Shown: one piece after another, positions 17,708-25,374 of the stretch
Position numbering within the stretch: the first letter of the stretch is position 1
How the letters are laid out: every line of letters starts with the position of its first letter
Assembly (NCBI RefSeq): GCF_000153045.1
Contig: NZ_CH724159.1
Location: forward strand, 1,185,944 to 1,227,455
Reading direction: 5' to 3'
Origin: Synechococcus sp. WH 5701
GTDB lineage: Bacteria > Cyanobacteriota > Cyanobacteriia > PCC-6307 > Cyanobiaceae
Length of the DNA stretch: 41,512 bases
Notes under the pieces: model-generated
Told to the model about the DNA's origin: nothing
What the model saw: only the letters and a program-made list of their open reading frames with translations
The model's database searches: none
Translations under genes and position numbers: made by a program

Positions 17708-18836
17708 TCATGTTGCGCAGGGTGGCCACCGAGGATGGAGAAACACGGTTGAGGTAGCGGAAGATCCAATACTTGAAGATAGTTGCCAAGATCACCGGAA
17801 ATGTGGCGATGAACAAGAGAATAAAGTTCTCCCGTTGCGGCAGCCCCAGATGGTTGGCGACACCATCGAGCAAAACAGTCCAACCCTCTGGACTATGAAA
17901 TCCAACAAATATATCGGTAAACAGGATGATGGCGAAGGCCTTGGCACTGTCGCTCAGTCCATAGACAAGTTCATCAAGGAACCCTCGCAGGACACGGATT
18001 TCCTCCTGGCCGAAGACACAGACCAAAACGAAACCCACCATGGCAAACACATCAGAGATCACGTTCTTGATGGCACGAGTGCTCTGACTGTCCGCCTCCT
18101 GCTTGAGCTCTTCAGCCCGGAGCGCAAGCGCCTGGTGCAGCTCCTCATTGGTGGGCAGCACAGACCCCTTGAGCAGAGCGTCGAACTCGATCTCAGCCTT
18201 GTAAATGCGTAGTTTCTCCACGGCCGCCTCCTCCAGCTGTGGCTTGGTGTAACTCAGAAAAGGCACATGGGGCGCGAAGCGATCCACCAGGGGGGAGATC
18301 ACGAACGAGCGGCTGGCCTGCTGCATCAACAGGGGAACCAGCACCAGCAACAGCAGGATGCGCAGAGAGACCAGCGTGGTGTCGCGTCGGCGCCTGAAGC
18401 CCGCCACCACGGTGGCCTCGGCTTCAGGATCCAACTGCTGGCGCACCCGCTCCACAGCGCCCATCAGGCTGCGGGGCAACAGTTCCGGCGTGCGGCTGAG
18501 GCTGGCCGAGCCTGAGCGCGAGTTGTAGCGGGCTTCGACGGACTCGATCAGCTGCAGCTGACGCTGTTGCTGTGAATCCAGTTCATGGCGGCGGGGCTGG
18601 AGCTGCTCGAGGCTCTCGCGGCAGATCTGCAGTGCCGACTGGAACCGGCGCAGCATCTGGTTGCGCACCTGGCGGGGCACGCTCAGCTCCAGGTCGGTAC
18701 GGACGGGACGATCGGCGAAGAACTCGATCTCGATGCTCTGGATCAGCAATGCAGCCTCATAGGCACGCTCGAGCTGATGAACAAGATCGCTGGAGCGCGC
18801 CTTGCCGAACGTACCCATCCAGTTGCGCAGGGCCAT
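17694..18836 (-). CDS. pxcA: proton extrusion protein PxcA (CemA family)
   Basis: A 380-residue integral membrane protein. The N-terminal 140 residues are soluble and helical; the C-terminal half holds about four membrane segments (VSLRILLLLVLVPLLMQQA, VISDVFAMVGFVLVCVFG, SAKAFAIILFTDIFVGFHS, FILLFIATFPVILATIFKYW). The tract FVGFHSPEGWTVLLDG with ENFILLFIATFP is diagnostic of CemA/PxcA. Family knowledge: PxcA supports light-dependent proton release and thereby carbon uptake and thylakoid pH balance. It sits six bases after psb32 and overlaps cobU by 14 bases. Confidence 0.94.
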   Translation of the reverse strand: MALRNWMGTFGKARSSDLVHQLERAYEAALLIQSIEIEFFADRPVRTDLELSVPRQVRNQMLRRFQSALQICRESLEQLQPRRHELDSQQQRQLQLIESVEARYNSRSGSASLSRTPELLPRSLMGAVERVRQQLDPEAEATVVAGFRRRRDTTLVSLRILLLLVLVPLLMQQASRSFVISPLVDRFAPHVPFLSYTKPQLEEAAVEKLRIYKAEIEFDALLKGSVLPTNEELHQALALRAEELKQEADSQSTRAIKNVISDVFAMVGFVLVCVFGQEEIRVLRGFLDELVYGLSDSAKAFAIILFTDIFVGFHSPEGWTVLLDGVANHLGLPQRENFILLFIATFPVILATIFKYWIFRYLNRVSPSSVATLRNMNGGG

Positions 18837-18842
18837 CGGTGA

Positions 18843-19544
18843 TCAGCGGGAGAAAACCCACCAGGTCAGCATCGGCACAATGGTGCCCACCACCAGCAGC
18901 ACGATCACCCACTGGAAGCCGTTGCTGTTGGCGGTCTCCTCACGGGTGGGGATGTTGGTCACCATGGGGGCGGCCGTCTCCTCCAGGGGCGGTCCCGGAT
19001 CTTCTCCGCCCTGCAGCACCGTGCCCAGACGGTCGAGGGCATCGAGGGAGGCCTGGCGGTAGCGGGTTCCCAGCCGCAGGGGAACGGCCATGGTGCTGTC
19101 GGCGGTGTCGCGCAACAGCGAGGCCGGCAGTTGCTCCAGCAGCTCGGGACTGGCCACCACTGCAGCGGTGTTGGTCTGGGCGTCGATCAACACCAGCAGC
19201 GAAGCGCCTGAGCTGGGCTCAGCGGCCGACCAGGTCTCGAGCGCCTGCTGGCCCAGGGCATCGAGTTCCAGGCCGTAGTCGAGGCGGGGAACGGTGAGCA
19301 GCCTGGCCTGAACGTGATCGCTCTCCAGGTCGGCCAGGCGACGCTCCAGCTCCGCCGAGGTGGCGCGACTGAACAACCCGGCCGTATCGATCAGATGCTG
19401 CGAGACGGGCGCTGTGGGCAGGTCACGGATCCCCACAGCCCAGACGGCGGGTGCGGCAGCCAGCAGGGATATCACCAGGGCGGTGAGCACGGCCAGCAAT
19501 CGGTTCAGCAGACGCACGGGCAGCAGAAATGGATTGTTGCCCAC
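18843..19544 (-). CDS. psb32: TPM-domain protein, Psb32-like photosystem II repair factor
   Basis: A 233-residue protein with a signal sequence or anchor at about residues 10-36 (LNRLLAVLTALVISLLAAAP). A TPM domain at about 45-175 follows (HLIDTAGLFSRATSAELERR, LLTVPRLDYGLELDALGQQ, SLLVLIDAQTNTAAVVASPE). A C-terminal membrane segment is at about 210-230 (WVIVLLVVGTIVPMLTWWVF). This two-anchor TPM layout is that of Psb32/TLP18.3, which helps protect and repair photosystem II. It starts at GTG 19544. Neighbours terB-like and pxcA are on the same strand with gaps of nine and six bases. Confidence 0.87.
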   Translation of the reverse strand: MGNNPFLLPVRLLNRLLAVLTALVISLLAAAPAVWAVGIRDLPTAPVSQHLIDTAGLFSRATSAELERRLADLESDHVQARLLTVPRLDYGLELDALGQQALETWSAAEPSSGASLLVLIDAQTNTAAVVASPELLEQLPASLLRDTADSTMAVPLRLGTRYRQASLDALDRLGTVLQGGEDPGPPLEETAAPMVTNIPTREETANSNGFQWVIVLLVVGTIVPMLTWWVFSR

Positions 19545-19553
19545 AGTTTGCCC

Positions 19554-19961
19554 TCAGCTGGCCAGGCTGTCGCGGTTGAGAGCCTCAATCGCCGCGAGAA
19601 TCTGTCCGGCCTTGCCTCCGGGCAAATCGAGCTGAACCGCCAGGCTCTGCAGGAACACCGTCTCGCTGGCCTGGACAACCCGGTCGCTGTGGACCAGCTG
19701 AGCCGCCACCGCCAGAGCCGTTTCGCGTTGCTCAAAGCTCAGGACCGGAACTGCGGCACTGACCAGCGCCTCCAGTCCCCCTTGGCGCAGGTCAGCCAGC
19801 AAGGAATCGAACAGTTCACCCATGGCCAGATCGGAAAGGCCGGCGTAGGGACTGCGGTACTGCAGCAGCCCGCGCAGGGCCTTGGCCTCCACGAGGCCCA
19901 AGCTGCCGTCACAGGCAACCGCGGCCAGGGCGATAGCGGCAAAGGCCTGACTGGCATCCAT
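19554..19961 (-). CDS. TerB-family protein
   Basis: A 135-residue soluble all-helical protein with the TerB (tellurite resistance B-like) pattern: AIALAAVACDGSLGLVEAKA in helix one to two, then PVLSFEQRETALAVAAQLVHSD and SETVFLQSLAVQLDL. The acidic residues of the EF-like DG and DR turns, which bind metal in other TerB folds, are in place. The name is historical; cyanobacterial members are not known to give tellurite resistance. It is the first gene of the minus-strand run leading to psb32 and pxcA, divergent from the CCB gene. Confidence 0.82.
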   Translation of the reverse strand: MDASQAFAAIALAAVACDGSLGLVEAKALRGLLQYRSPYAGLSDLAMGELFDSLLADLRQGGLEALVSAAVPVLSFEQRETALAVAAQLVHSDRVVQASETVFLQSLAVQLDLPGGKAGQILAAIEALNRDSLAS

Positions 19962-20074
19962 GGGGCGGGCAACAAAGGAGATCCCATTCCAGCAACGTGG
20001 CCTGGGAGTGGCCAGGCTGGCGGCTCGAATCCGTGTCAGCGTTCACGCTGAACCTCAGCCTTCCCGTGTCGACC

Positions 20075-20758
20075 ATGCCCACCCCGGCCCGTTTCACCCT
20101 GGCCACAGGGTTACTCGGACTGGGGCTCTGCCTGCTCAATCAGCTCACCGCTGCGGACCTGAGCCCGGCGCTGGAGCGCGCCGGTGTGCTCGCCAGCCTG
20201 ATGGCGGTGGGCCTGATGCTGGTGGCCGTGCTCTGGACCCGGGCCGTGCCGCTTGCCCCCGAACGGGTGGAGCTGCAGGGGGAGCAGGGGCTGGAGCTGG
20301 ATTCCCAGATTGCACAGGAGCTCGCGCTGGAGCTGGCCTGGGGGAGCCGCCTGCTGCTCACCGCCACCCCGGCCGCCAGCTTACTGATCCACTGGGGGGG
20401 AAGGACCCTGCTGCGTCGGGGTCTGCTGGGGAGCTGCCCCTTCGAGCCTGGGGAGATCTGCCGTCGGGCCACCGGCAGCGGCCGGGCGGTCTCCCTGGTG
20501 AACCTGAAGCTCTACCCGGGCCGGGACGAGTTCCGCTGCCTGCCTGAGGGCACACCCGCCGTGCTGGTGCAACCCCTCGGCGGCGAGGGCTGGCTGCTGG
20601 CCGGCGGCTGGTCGCCGCGCTGTTTCAGCCGCAGCGATGAGCTCTGGATCGAGGGCTGGGCCGAGAAGCTCAGAACGTCACTGGAGCAGGCTCGCGTCGC
20701 TCCTTCGAAGGAGGAGGGACCTTCAGCTCCGAGTAGACCCGTCCCCCCGGGGTCGTGA
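20075..20758 (+). CDS. CCB2/CCB4-like cofactor assembly of complex C protein
   Basis: A 227-residue protein with two N-terminal membrane segments (FTLATGLLGLGLCLLNQL and LASLMAVGLMLVAVLW). A domain with the family tracts PERVELQGEQGLELD, WGGRTLLRRGLLG, AVSLVNLKLYPGRDEF, VLVQPLGGEGWLLAGGW and DELWIEGWAEKL follows. Chloroplast CCB2 and CCB4 attach heme ci to cytochrome b6; the cyanobacterial family member is expected to do the same at the thylakoid. ATG 20075 begins the hydrophobic region; the frame is open to 19997 with no family-like text. The last 89 bases overlap lptC on the opposite strand. Confidence 0.85.
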   Translation: MPTPARFTLATGLLGLGLCLLNQLTAADLSPALERAGVLASLMAVGLMLVAVLWTRAVPLAPERVELQGEQGLELDSQIAQELALELAWGSRLLLTATPAASLLIHWGGRTLLRRGLLGSCPFEPGEICRRATGSGRAVSLVNLKLYPGRDEFRCLPEGTPAVLVQPLGGEGWLLAGGWSPRCFSRSDELWIEGWAEKLRTSLEQARVAPSKEEGPSAPSRPVPPGS

Positions 20759-21806
20759 ACTCGGCCAGGCCCTTGTCTCCGACCTTGCCGGACAGCTGCT
20801 CGCTGCGGGTGATCTGCTGATTCTGATCCCGCTCCAGCTGAACGCCCCCGCGGGCTTCGATGGCCTGGTTGCCCCAGTTCCAGCGGCATTCCCTGGCCTG
20901 GAGCCGTTCGCCGGGCTGGCGCAGGCGGCAACCGCTGGGGATGATCGCCGTCTTCTCGCCCAGAAGCATCCGCAGGGAGTCGCCGGCTACATGCAGCTGA
21001 TCGACCACGCCGGTGAAGGGCAGGGCCGTGCTGAGCACCTGCTCCTTGGAGTTCCAGCGGGTGCGCTGGGCATCAAGCACCGCCTTACGGGAGGGATCGA
21101 CGAAGCGGACTGGCGCCAGCAGATCCACCACCTCCTGGCGGGTGTTTCCTTCCAGCGCCGAACCGGTGACGGTCTGGACGGTGCCTTTCTCGCCCGCCGG
21201 GCGCCGCTCCCCCTTCACCGGACCTGCCGCCACCAGGGCACCGGTGTCGGCCAGCCAATCGGCCTGGGCCACACGCAGATCGAGCTCCGGCTGCTGCAGC
21301 CGGGTCTTGCCGCGCAACTCCAGCTTGTCCTTGTCGAGCAGGAAGCGGGCCGTGGTGGCGCTCAGGCGGCTCCGACGTTCCGTGAGCAGGGGCTTCCGGT
21401 CGATCTCCATCAGCTTCCGGCTTGGTGTCCAGCGCACCCGATCACCGCTGATCACCGAGCCCCTGGGACCGAGCACCAGGATGCGCACCTTGCCTTCCAG
21501 CTGGATCACCTCGCCGTCGTTGATCACCAGGCCGCTGGTGGCCTCCACCTTGTAGCGGGGCTTGCCGGCGGCGTAGATCACCCCGCGTGGTTCAGTGGCG
21601 CGGGCGACCCGGCGCTGCAGGTCGTAGCGGGCCTGCGGGCTGGTGAGCTCCCAGGCCGGACGACCCTTGCCATCCTGCTGGCGCAGGTTGAGCGAACGGA
21701 ACACAAAGGGTTGGGGGTCCTTCGGCTTGGTGGCTTTGCGCTCGCAGCCCAGCAAGGCCACCAGGGGCAGCCCGAGGATCAGGGCTCGTGCCAGAAAGGA
21801 CCTCAC
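20670..21806 (-). CDS. lptC: LptC-like lipoprotein for LPS export
   Basis: A 378-residue exported protein with a lipobox at its N-terminus (LPLVALLGCER), predicting lipidation at Cys21. The body consists of repeating beta-strand motifs of the LptA/LptC/OstA type (VINDGEVIQLEGKVRI, GDRVRWTPSRKLMEI, LSATTARFLLDKDKLELRGK, AQADWLADTGALVAAGP, VYSELKVPPP). It should be part of the bridge that carries lipopolysaccharide to the outer membrane. E. coli LptC is membrane-anchored and about half this length, so the longer lipoprotein form is notable. It starts four bases inside the end of metG (overlap) and runs 89 bases into the CCB gene. Confidence 0.85.
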   Translation of the reverse strand: MRSFLARALILGLPLVALLGCERKATKPKDPQPFVFRSLNLRQQDGKGRPAWELTSPQARYDLQRRVARATEPRGVIYAAGKPRYKVEATSGLVINDGEVIQLEGKVRILVLGPRGSVISGDRVRWTPSRKLMEIDRKPLLTERRSRLSATTARFLLDKDKLELRGKTRLQQPELDLRVAQADWLADTGALVAAGPVKGERRPAGEKGTVQTVTGSALEGNTRQEVVDLLAPVRFVDPSRKAVLDAQRTRWNSKEQVLSTALPFTGVVDQLHVAGDSLRMLLGEKTAIIPSGCRLRQPGERLQARECRWNWGNQAIEARGGVQLERDQNQQITRSEQLSGKVGDKGLAEFTTPGGRVYSELKVPPPSKERREPAPVTF

Positions 21807-23392
21807 AGCGGTCCATCCAGTTCCAGGCGGGCCATCACCGGCTCCGGCTCCGGTAGAGGGGTGCCCGCCGCCAGGGATCCCCAGGTCAGGCGCTCCTGCC
21901 AGGGGACCTGAGCGCCAGCGGGGCCGCTCTGTCCCCCAGCCACGACACCACTGGGGGCCAGGGGCTGATTGAGCTGAAGCAGCATGCGGGCAGAGAGATC
22001 GGGAAGGATCGGGGCCAGAAGCAACGCCACCTGCCTGGCGGCCTCCAGCACCGCGTAGAGGTCGTCGGCCACCTGCTGCCGCTGACCCTCCTGCTTCATC
22101 CGGCTCCAGGGAGCCTGGTCGTTGAGGAAGCCATTGGCGCTGATGGCGAGCTGCAGGGCAGCGGCGGCGGCCTGGCGGAAATCCAGCCGCTCCATGCCTT
22201 CAATCACCTGCTCGCGGGCCAGCAGGGCCGCCTGTGCCAGTGGATGGCTGCTGCCCACGGCCTCACTGGGAGCGGGAACCGCCTGATCGAACCAGCGCCG
22301 GGCCATCGAGGAGGTGCGGTTGAGCAGGTTGCCGATCGTGTTGGCCAGGTCGTTGTTGACCAGGTCACTGAAGCGTTGCTGCTGCACGTCGCCATCGTCG
22401 CCGAAAGGGATGTCGCGCAGCAGATACCAGCGCACGGCATCGGGGCCGCAGCGCTCCAGCAGCTCCCCGGGATCGAGCACGTTGCCCAGGGATTTGCCCA
22501 TCTTCTGCCCCTCCCGGGTGAGAAAGCCATGGCCGAACACCCGCTCAGGCAGGTCGAGCCCTGCCGAGAGCAGCATCGCCGGCCAGTAGACCGCATGAAA
22601 GCGCAGGATGTCCTTGCCGATCACGTGGATGCTCGCCGGCCAGCCCCGCTGACTCAGCAGCGCCAGGTCGGGGGGATCGCCGGGCTCCAGCAGGGCCGTG
22701 AGGTAGCCGAGCAGGGCGTCGAACCACACATAGAAGGTATGGCCCTCATGACCGGGTACGGGGATGCCCCAGGGCAGATCCAGCCGGGAGATCGAGAAGT
22801 CGTGCAGCCCCTGGGCCACGAAGTTCTCCACCTCCCGACGACGGCTGGCGGGAGCGATGAAGCCCGGTCGCTGGATCAGCTCCTCGATCGCCTGCTGGTA
22901 GCGGGAGAGCCGGAAGAAGAGATTGAGCTCATCGCGCCATTCCAGGGGCCGTTGGTGGGTGCTGCACTGGGGTGCGCGGGCCTCAGGAGGATCGTCCTTG
23001 AATTCCTCGCAGGCGACGCAATACCAGCCCCGCTGGCGACCTTCCACCACATCGCCAGCCGCTTCCACCCGCCGGTAGAACTGCTCCACCAGCAGGCGGT
23101 GGCGTGGCTCGCTGGTGCGGATGAAGCGGTCATAGCTGATCTGCCAGCGCTGCCACAGGTCCCGGTATTGATCGCTCACCTGGTCGCAGTGGGCCTGGGG
23201 GGTGAGCCCGGCCGCCTCGGCGGTGCGCTGGATCTTGAGGCCATGCTCGTCGCAGCCGGTGATGAACACCACCTGCCGCCCCATCAGTCGCTGGAAGCGG
23301 GCCAGGGCATCACAGGCCAGCGTGGTGTAGGCACTGCCGAGATGGGGCTTGTCGTTGACGTAATAGAGCGGAGTGGTGAGGGTGTAAGTCAT
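21803..23392 (-). CDS. metG: methionyl-tRNA synthetase
   Basis: A 529-residue class I tRNA synthetase. TPLYYVNDKPHLGSAYTT carries the HIGH-like HLGS, and GQKMGKSLGNVLDP carries the KMSKS loop as KMGKS. A zinc-knuckle-like pair CVAC ... CSTH is seen in the connective region at about residues 125-150. The anticodon-binding helices follow (NTIGNLLNRT). There is no C-terminal EMAP/Trbp111-type domain, and length fits the short bacterial/chloroplast form. Its stop overlaps the lptC start. Confidence 0.96.
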   Translation of the reverse strand: MTYTLTTPLYYVNDKPHLGSAYTTLACDALARFQRLMGRQVVFITGCDEHGLKIQRTAEAAGLTPQAHCDQVSDQYRDLWQRWQISYDRFIRTSEPRHRLLVEQFYRRVEAAGDVVEGRQRGWYCVACEEFKDDPPEARAPQCSTHQRPLEWRDELNLFFRLSRYQQAIEELIQRPGFIAPASRRREVENFVAQGLHDFSISRLDLPWGIPVPGHEGHTFYVWFDALLGYLTALLEPGDPPDLALLSQRGWPASIHVIGKDILRFHAVYWPAMLLSAGLDLPERVFGHGFLTREGQKMGKSLGNVLDPGELLERCGPDAVRWYLLRDIPFGDDGDVQQQRFSDLVNNDLANTIGNLLNRTSSMARRWFDQAVPAPSEAVGSSHPLAQAALLAREQVIEGMERLDFRQAAAAALQLAISANGFLNDQAPWSRMKQEGQRQQVADDLYAVLEAARQVALLLAPILPDLSARMLLQLNQPLAPSGVVAGGQSGPAGAQVPWQERLTWGSLAAGTPLPEPEPVMARLELDGPL

Positions 23393-23535
23393 CGGCGTTG
23401 GTGAAGGGCCCGCTGCGCCGCCAGAGCGGCCCTGCGCCGGGGCCGGATCCTACCGAGTGCCTCTCCAGGGTTCTCCCCAGGACGGCAGCGGACCAGTGCC
23501 TCGGCACAATCGGGGTCGTGGAGTGAGCCACCCCG

Positions 23536-25374
23536 ATGGGAGCACGAGACGATCAGGCGGCGGTGGTGGTCTGGGGTGGCGGCAGTGGCGGAGTGACCGC
23601 CGCCCTGCAGGCCGCCCGAAACGGCGCCGACACTCTTCTGCTGACGCCAGGGCCCTGGTTGGGGGGCATGGTGAGCGCGGCGGGGGTCTGCGCGCCGGAT
23701 GGGAATGAACTCAGCCCCTGGCAGAGCGGGCTCTGGGGTGCGCTGCTGCGGGCCCTGCAGCGGGAGGAGCCCGAAGGCCTCGACCACAACTGGGTGAGCT
23801 GTTTCGGCTGGCGGCCCGCCAGCGCCGAGCGGGTCCTGCGGGGCTGGGTGGCGGCGGAGCCCCGACTGCGCTGGTGGAGCGGCTGCCGGCTGAGACAGCT
23901 GGAGCGCAGCGGCTCACGGCTCACGGCGATGGAGCTGGAACACCAGGGTGAGCTGGTGCGGCTGACCCTGCAGCTCGCCATCGACGGCAGTGATCGCGGC
24001 GATCTGCTTCCCCTTGCCCAGGTGCCCTTCCGCCTGGGCTGGGAGGCCAGCGAAGACTGGGGTGAACCCAGCGCACCAACCCGCGAGCGGCTGAAGACCG
24101 ATCCCTTCTTCCAGCACCAGCCGGTGCAGTCCCCCACCTGGGTGGTGCTGGGCCAGGAATCGGCCGGGCCCTGCCCGGGCGGAGCCATACCGGCGGCCCC
24201 GTTCGAGCGCGCCACCGAACACTTCGGCCTGGAGCGCACCCTCAGCTACGGCCGCCTGCCCGGAGGCCTGGTGATGCTCAACTGGCCCCTGCATGGCAAC
24301 GACTGGCACGACGGCCTGGAGGGTGCCTTCAACGCCGAGGCCACTGTCCAGGCGGAGCTGGAGCGAGCCATGCAGGAGCACAGCCTGGCTTTTCTGGGTG
24401 CCTTGCGGGAAGCCTCCGGTGGTTGGCTTCAGCCGGCTCGTGTGTTCCCGGAAGCCCCCGGGGCCGGCTCAGCGCTGGCGGGGGCATCGTCCCTGGCCCT
24501 GATGCCCTACTGGCGCGAGGGTCGGCGACTGATGGGCCACCGCCTGGTGCTGGAGCAGGATCTGCTGCCCCTGATCCCGGCAGGCGCCAGGGGAACCCCC
24601 GACGACGACGGGGCCTGGATCGGGCCGATCCCACTCGATGGGGAGGGTCGCTGCAGCGCCATCGCGGTGGGCAACTACGCCAACGACCACCACTACCCCG
24701 GCGACGACTGGCCCCTGGCCCCCAAGAGCTGCCGCTGGGGTGGCCGCTGGAGCGGCACGCCGTTCATGATCCCCTACGGGGCGCTGGTGAGCGCCGATCT
24801 CGACAACCTGCTGGCGGCCGACAAGGCCATCAGCTGCAGCCACATGGCCAACGGCGCCACCCGGCTGCAGCCGTTGATCCTCAACATCGGCCAGGCCGCC
24901 GGAGCGGCGGCGGGCCTCTGCGTCGCCTCCGGAACCACTCCGGCCTCCCTCGACGTGCGCCTCCTGCAGGAGGCGCTGATCAGCGACCCAGTGGCGCCGG
25001 CCGGACCGATGCCCCTCTGGGACACCCCCTGGCACCATCCCGAGTGGAAGGACCGCCAGCGCCGTGCCCTGCAGGATCCAGGGCTGCTGCAGCCACGGGG
25101 AACCCTGGCTGACAGCGAACCAGCAAGCCCCTTCCAGGCCCCGGTCGAACCCCATGAGCAAGTCTTTGCCGGCACCCTGGTCCCTGATGGAGCCGGTGGC
25201 TACATCCTCGAGAGCCATGGCCGCCCCTGGCCGCTGATCACCCTGGAGCCAGGCCTGTACCACTGGCTGCGGCGGCAGGAGTCTTCCCGGCCCGTCCGCC
25301 TGATCGGTGTCGCCAATCCCTGGGGCCCCTGGCTGCGGGTGTCGCGGCTGGAGGCTGGATCGGAGCCGGCCTAA
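23536..25374 (+). CDS. FAD-dependent oxidoreductase (FAD_oxidored family), substrate unknown
   Basis: A 612-residue flavoprotein. The dinucleotide loop VVWGGGSGGVTAALQAARNG is at residues about 10-30, followed by LGGMVSAAGVC. A middle part has LAIDGSDRGDLLPLAQVPFRLG and a late FAD-contact part has DNLLAADKAISCSHMANGATRLQP and GQAAGAAAGLC, the usual ending of PF12831-type proteins. A C-terminal extension of about 130 residues (from PLWDTPWHHPEW) is unlike the core and may be substrate-related. GTGGAG precedes the ATG. Its stop overlaps the RNase gene by four bases tail-to-tail. The family includes enzymes acting on sugars and polymers; I cannot name the substrate. Confidence 0.82.
   Translation: MGARDDQAAVVVWGGGSGGVTAALQAARNGADTLLLTPGPWLGGMVSAAGVCAPDGNELSPWQSGLWGALLRALQREEPEGLDHNWVSCFGWRPASAERVLRGWVAAEPRLRWWSGCRLRQLERSGSRLTAMELEHQGELVRLTLQLAIDGSDRGDLLPLAQVPFRLGWEASEDWGEPSAPTRERLKTDPFFQHQPVQSPTWVVLGQESAGPCPGGAIPAAPFERATEHFGLERTLSYGRLPGGLVMLNWPLHGNDWHDGLEGAFNAEATVQAELERAMQEHSLAFLGALREASGGWLQPARVFPEAPGAGSALAGASSLALMPYWREGRRLMGHRLVLEQDLLPLIPAGARGTPDDDGAWIGPIPLDGEGRCSAIAVGNYANDHHYPGDDWPLAPKSCRWGGRWSGTPFMIPYGALVSADLDNLLAADKAISCSHMANGATRLQPLILNIGQAAGAAAGLCVASGTTPASLDVRLLQEALISDPVAPAGPMPLWDTPWHHPEWKDRQRRALQDPGLLQPRGTLADSEPASPFQAPVEPHEQVFAGTLVPDGAGGYILESHGRPWPLITLEPGLYHWLRRQESSRPVRLIGVANPWGPWLRVSRLEAGSEPA

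Noticed and set aside
20700..20713. Perfect palindrome CTCCTTCGAAGGAG in the CCB/lptC overlap
   Set aside because: Short, inside coding sequence of both genes, and plausible by chance; no partner copies were noticed.
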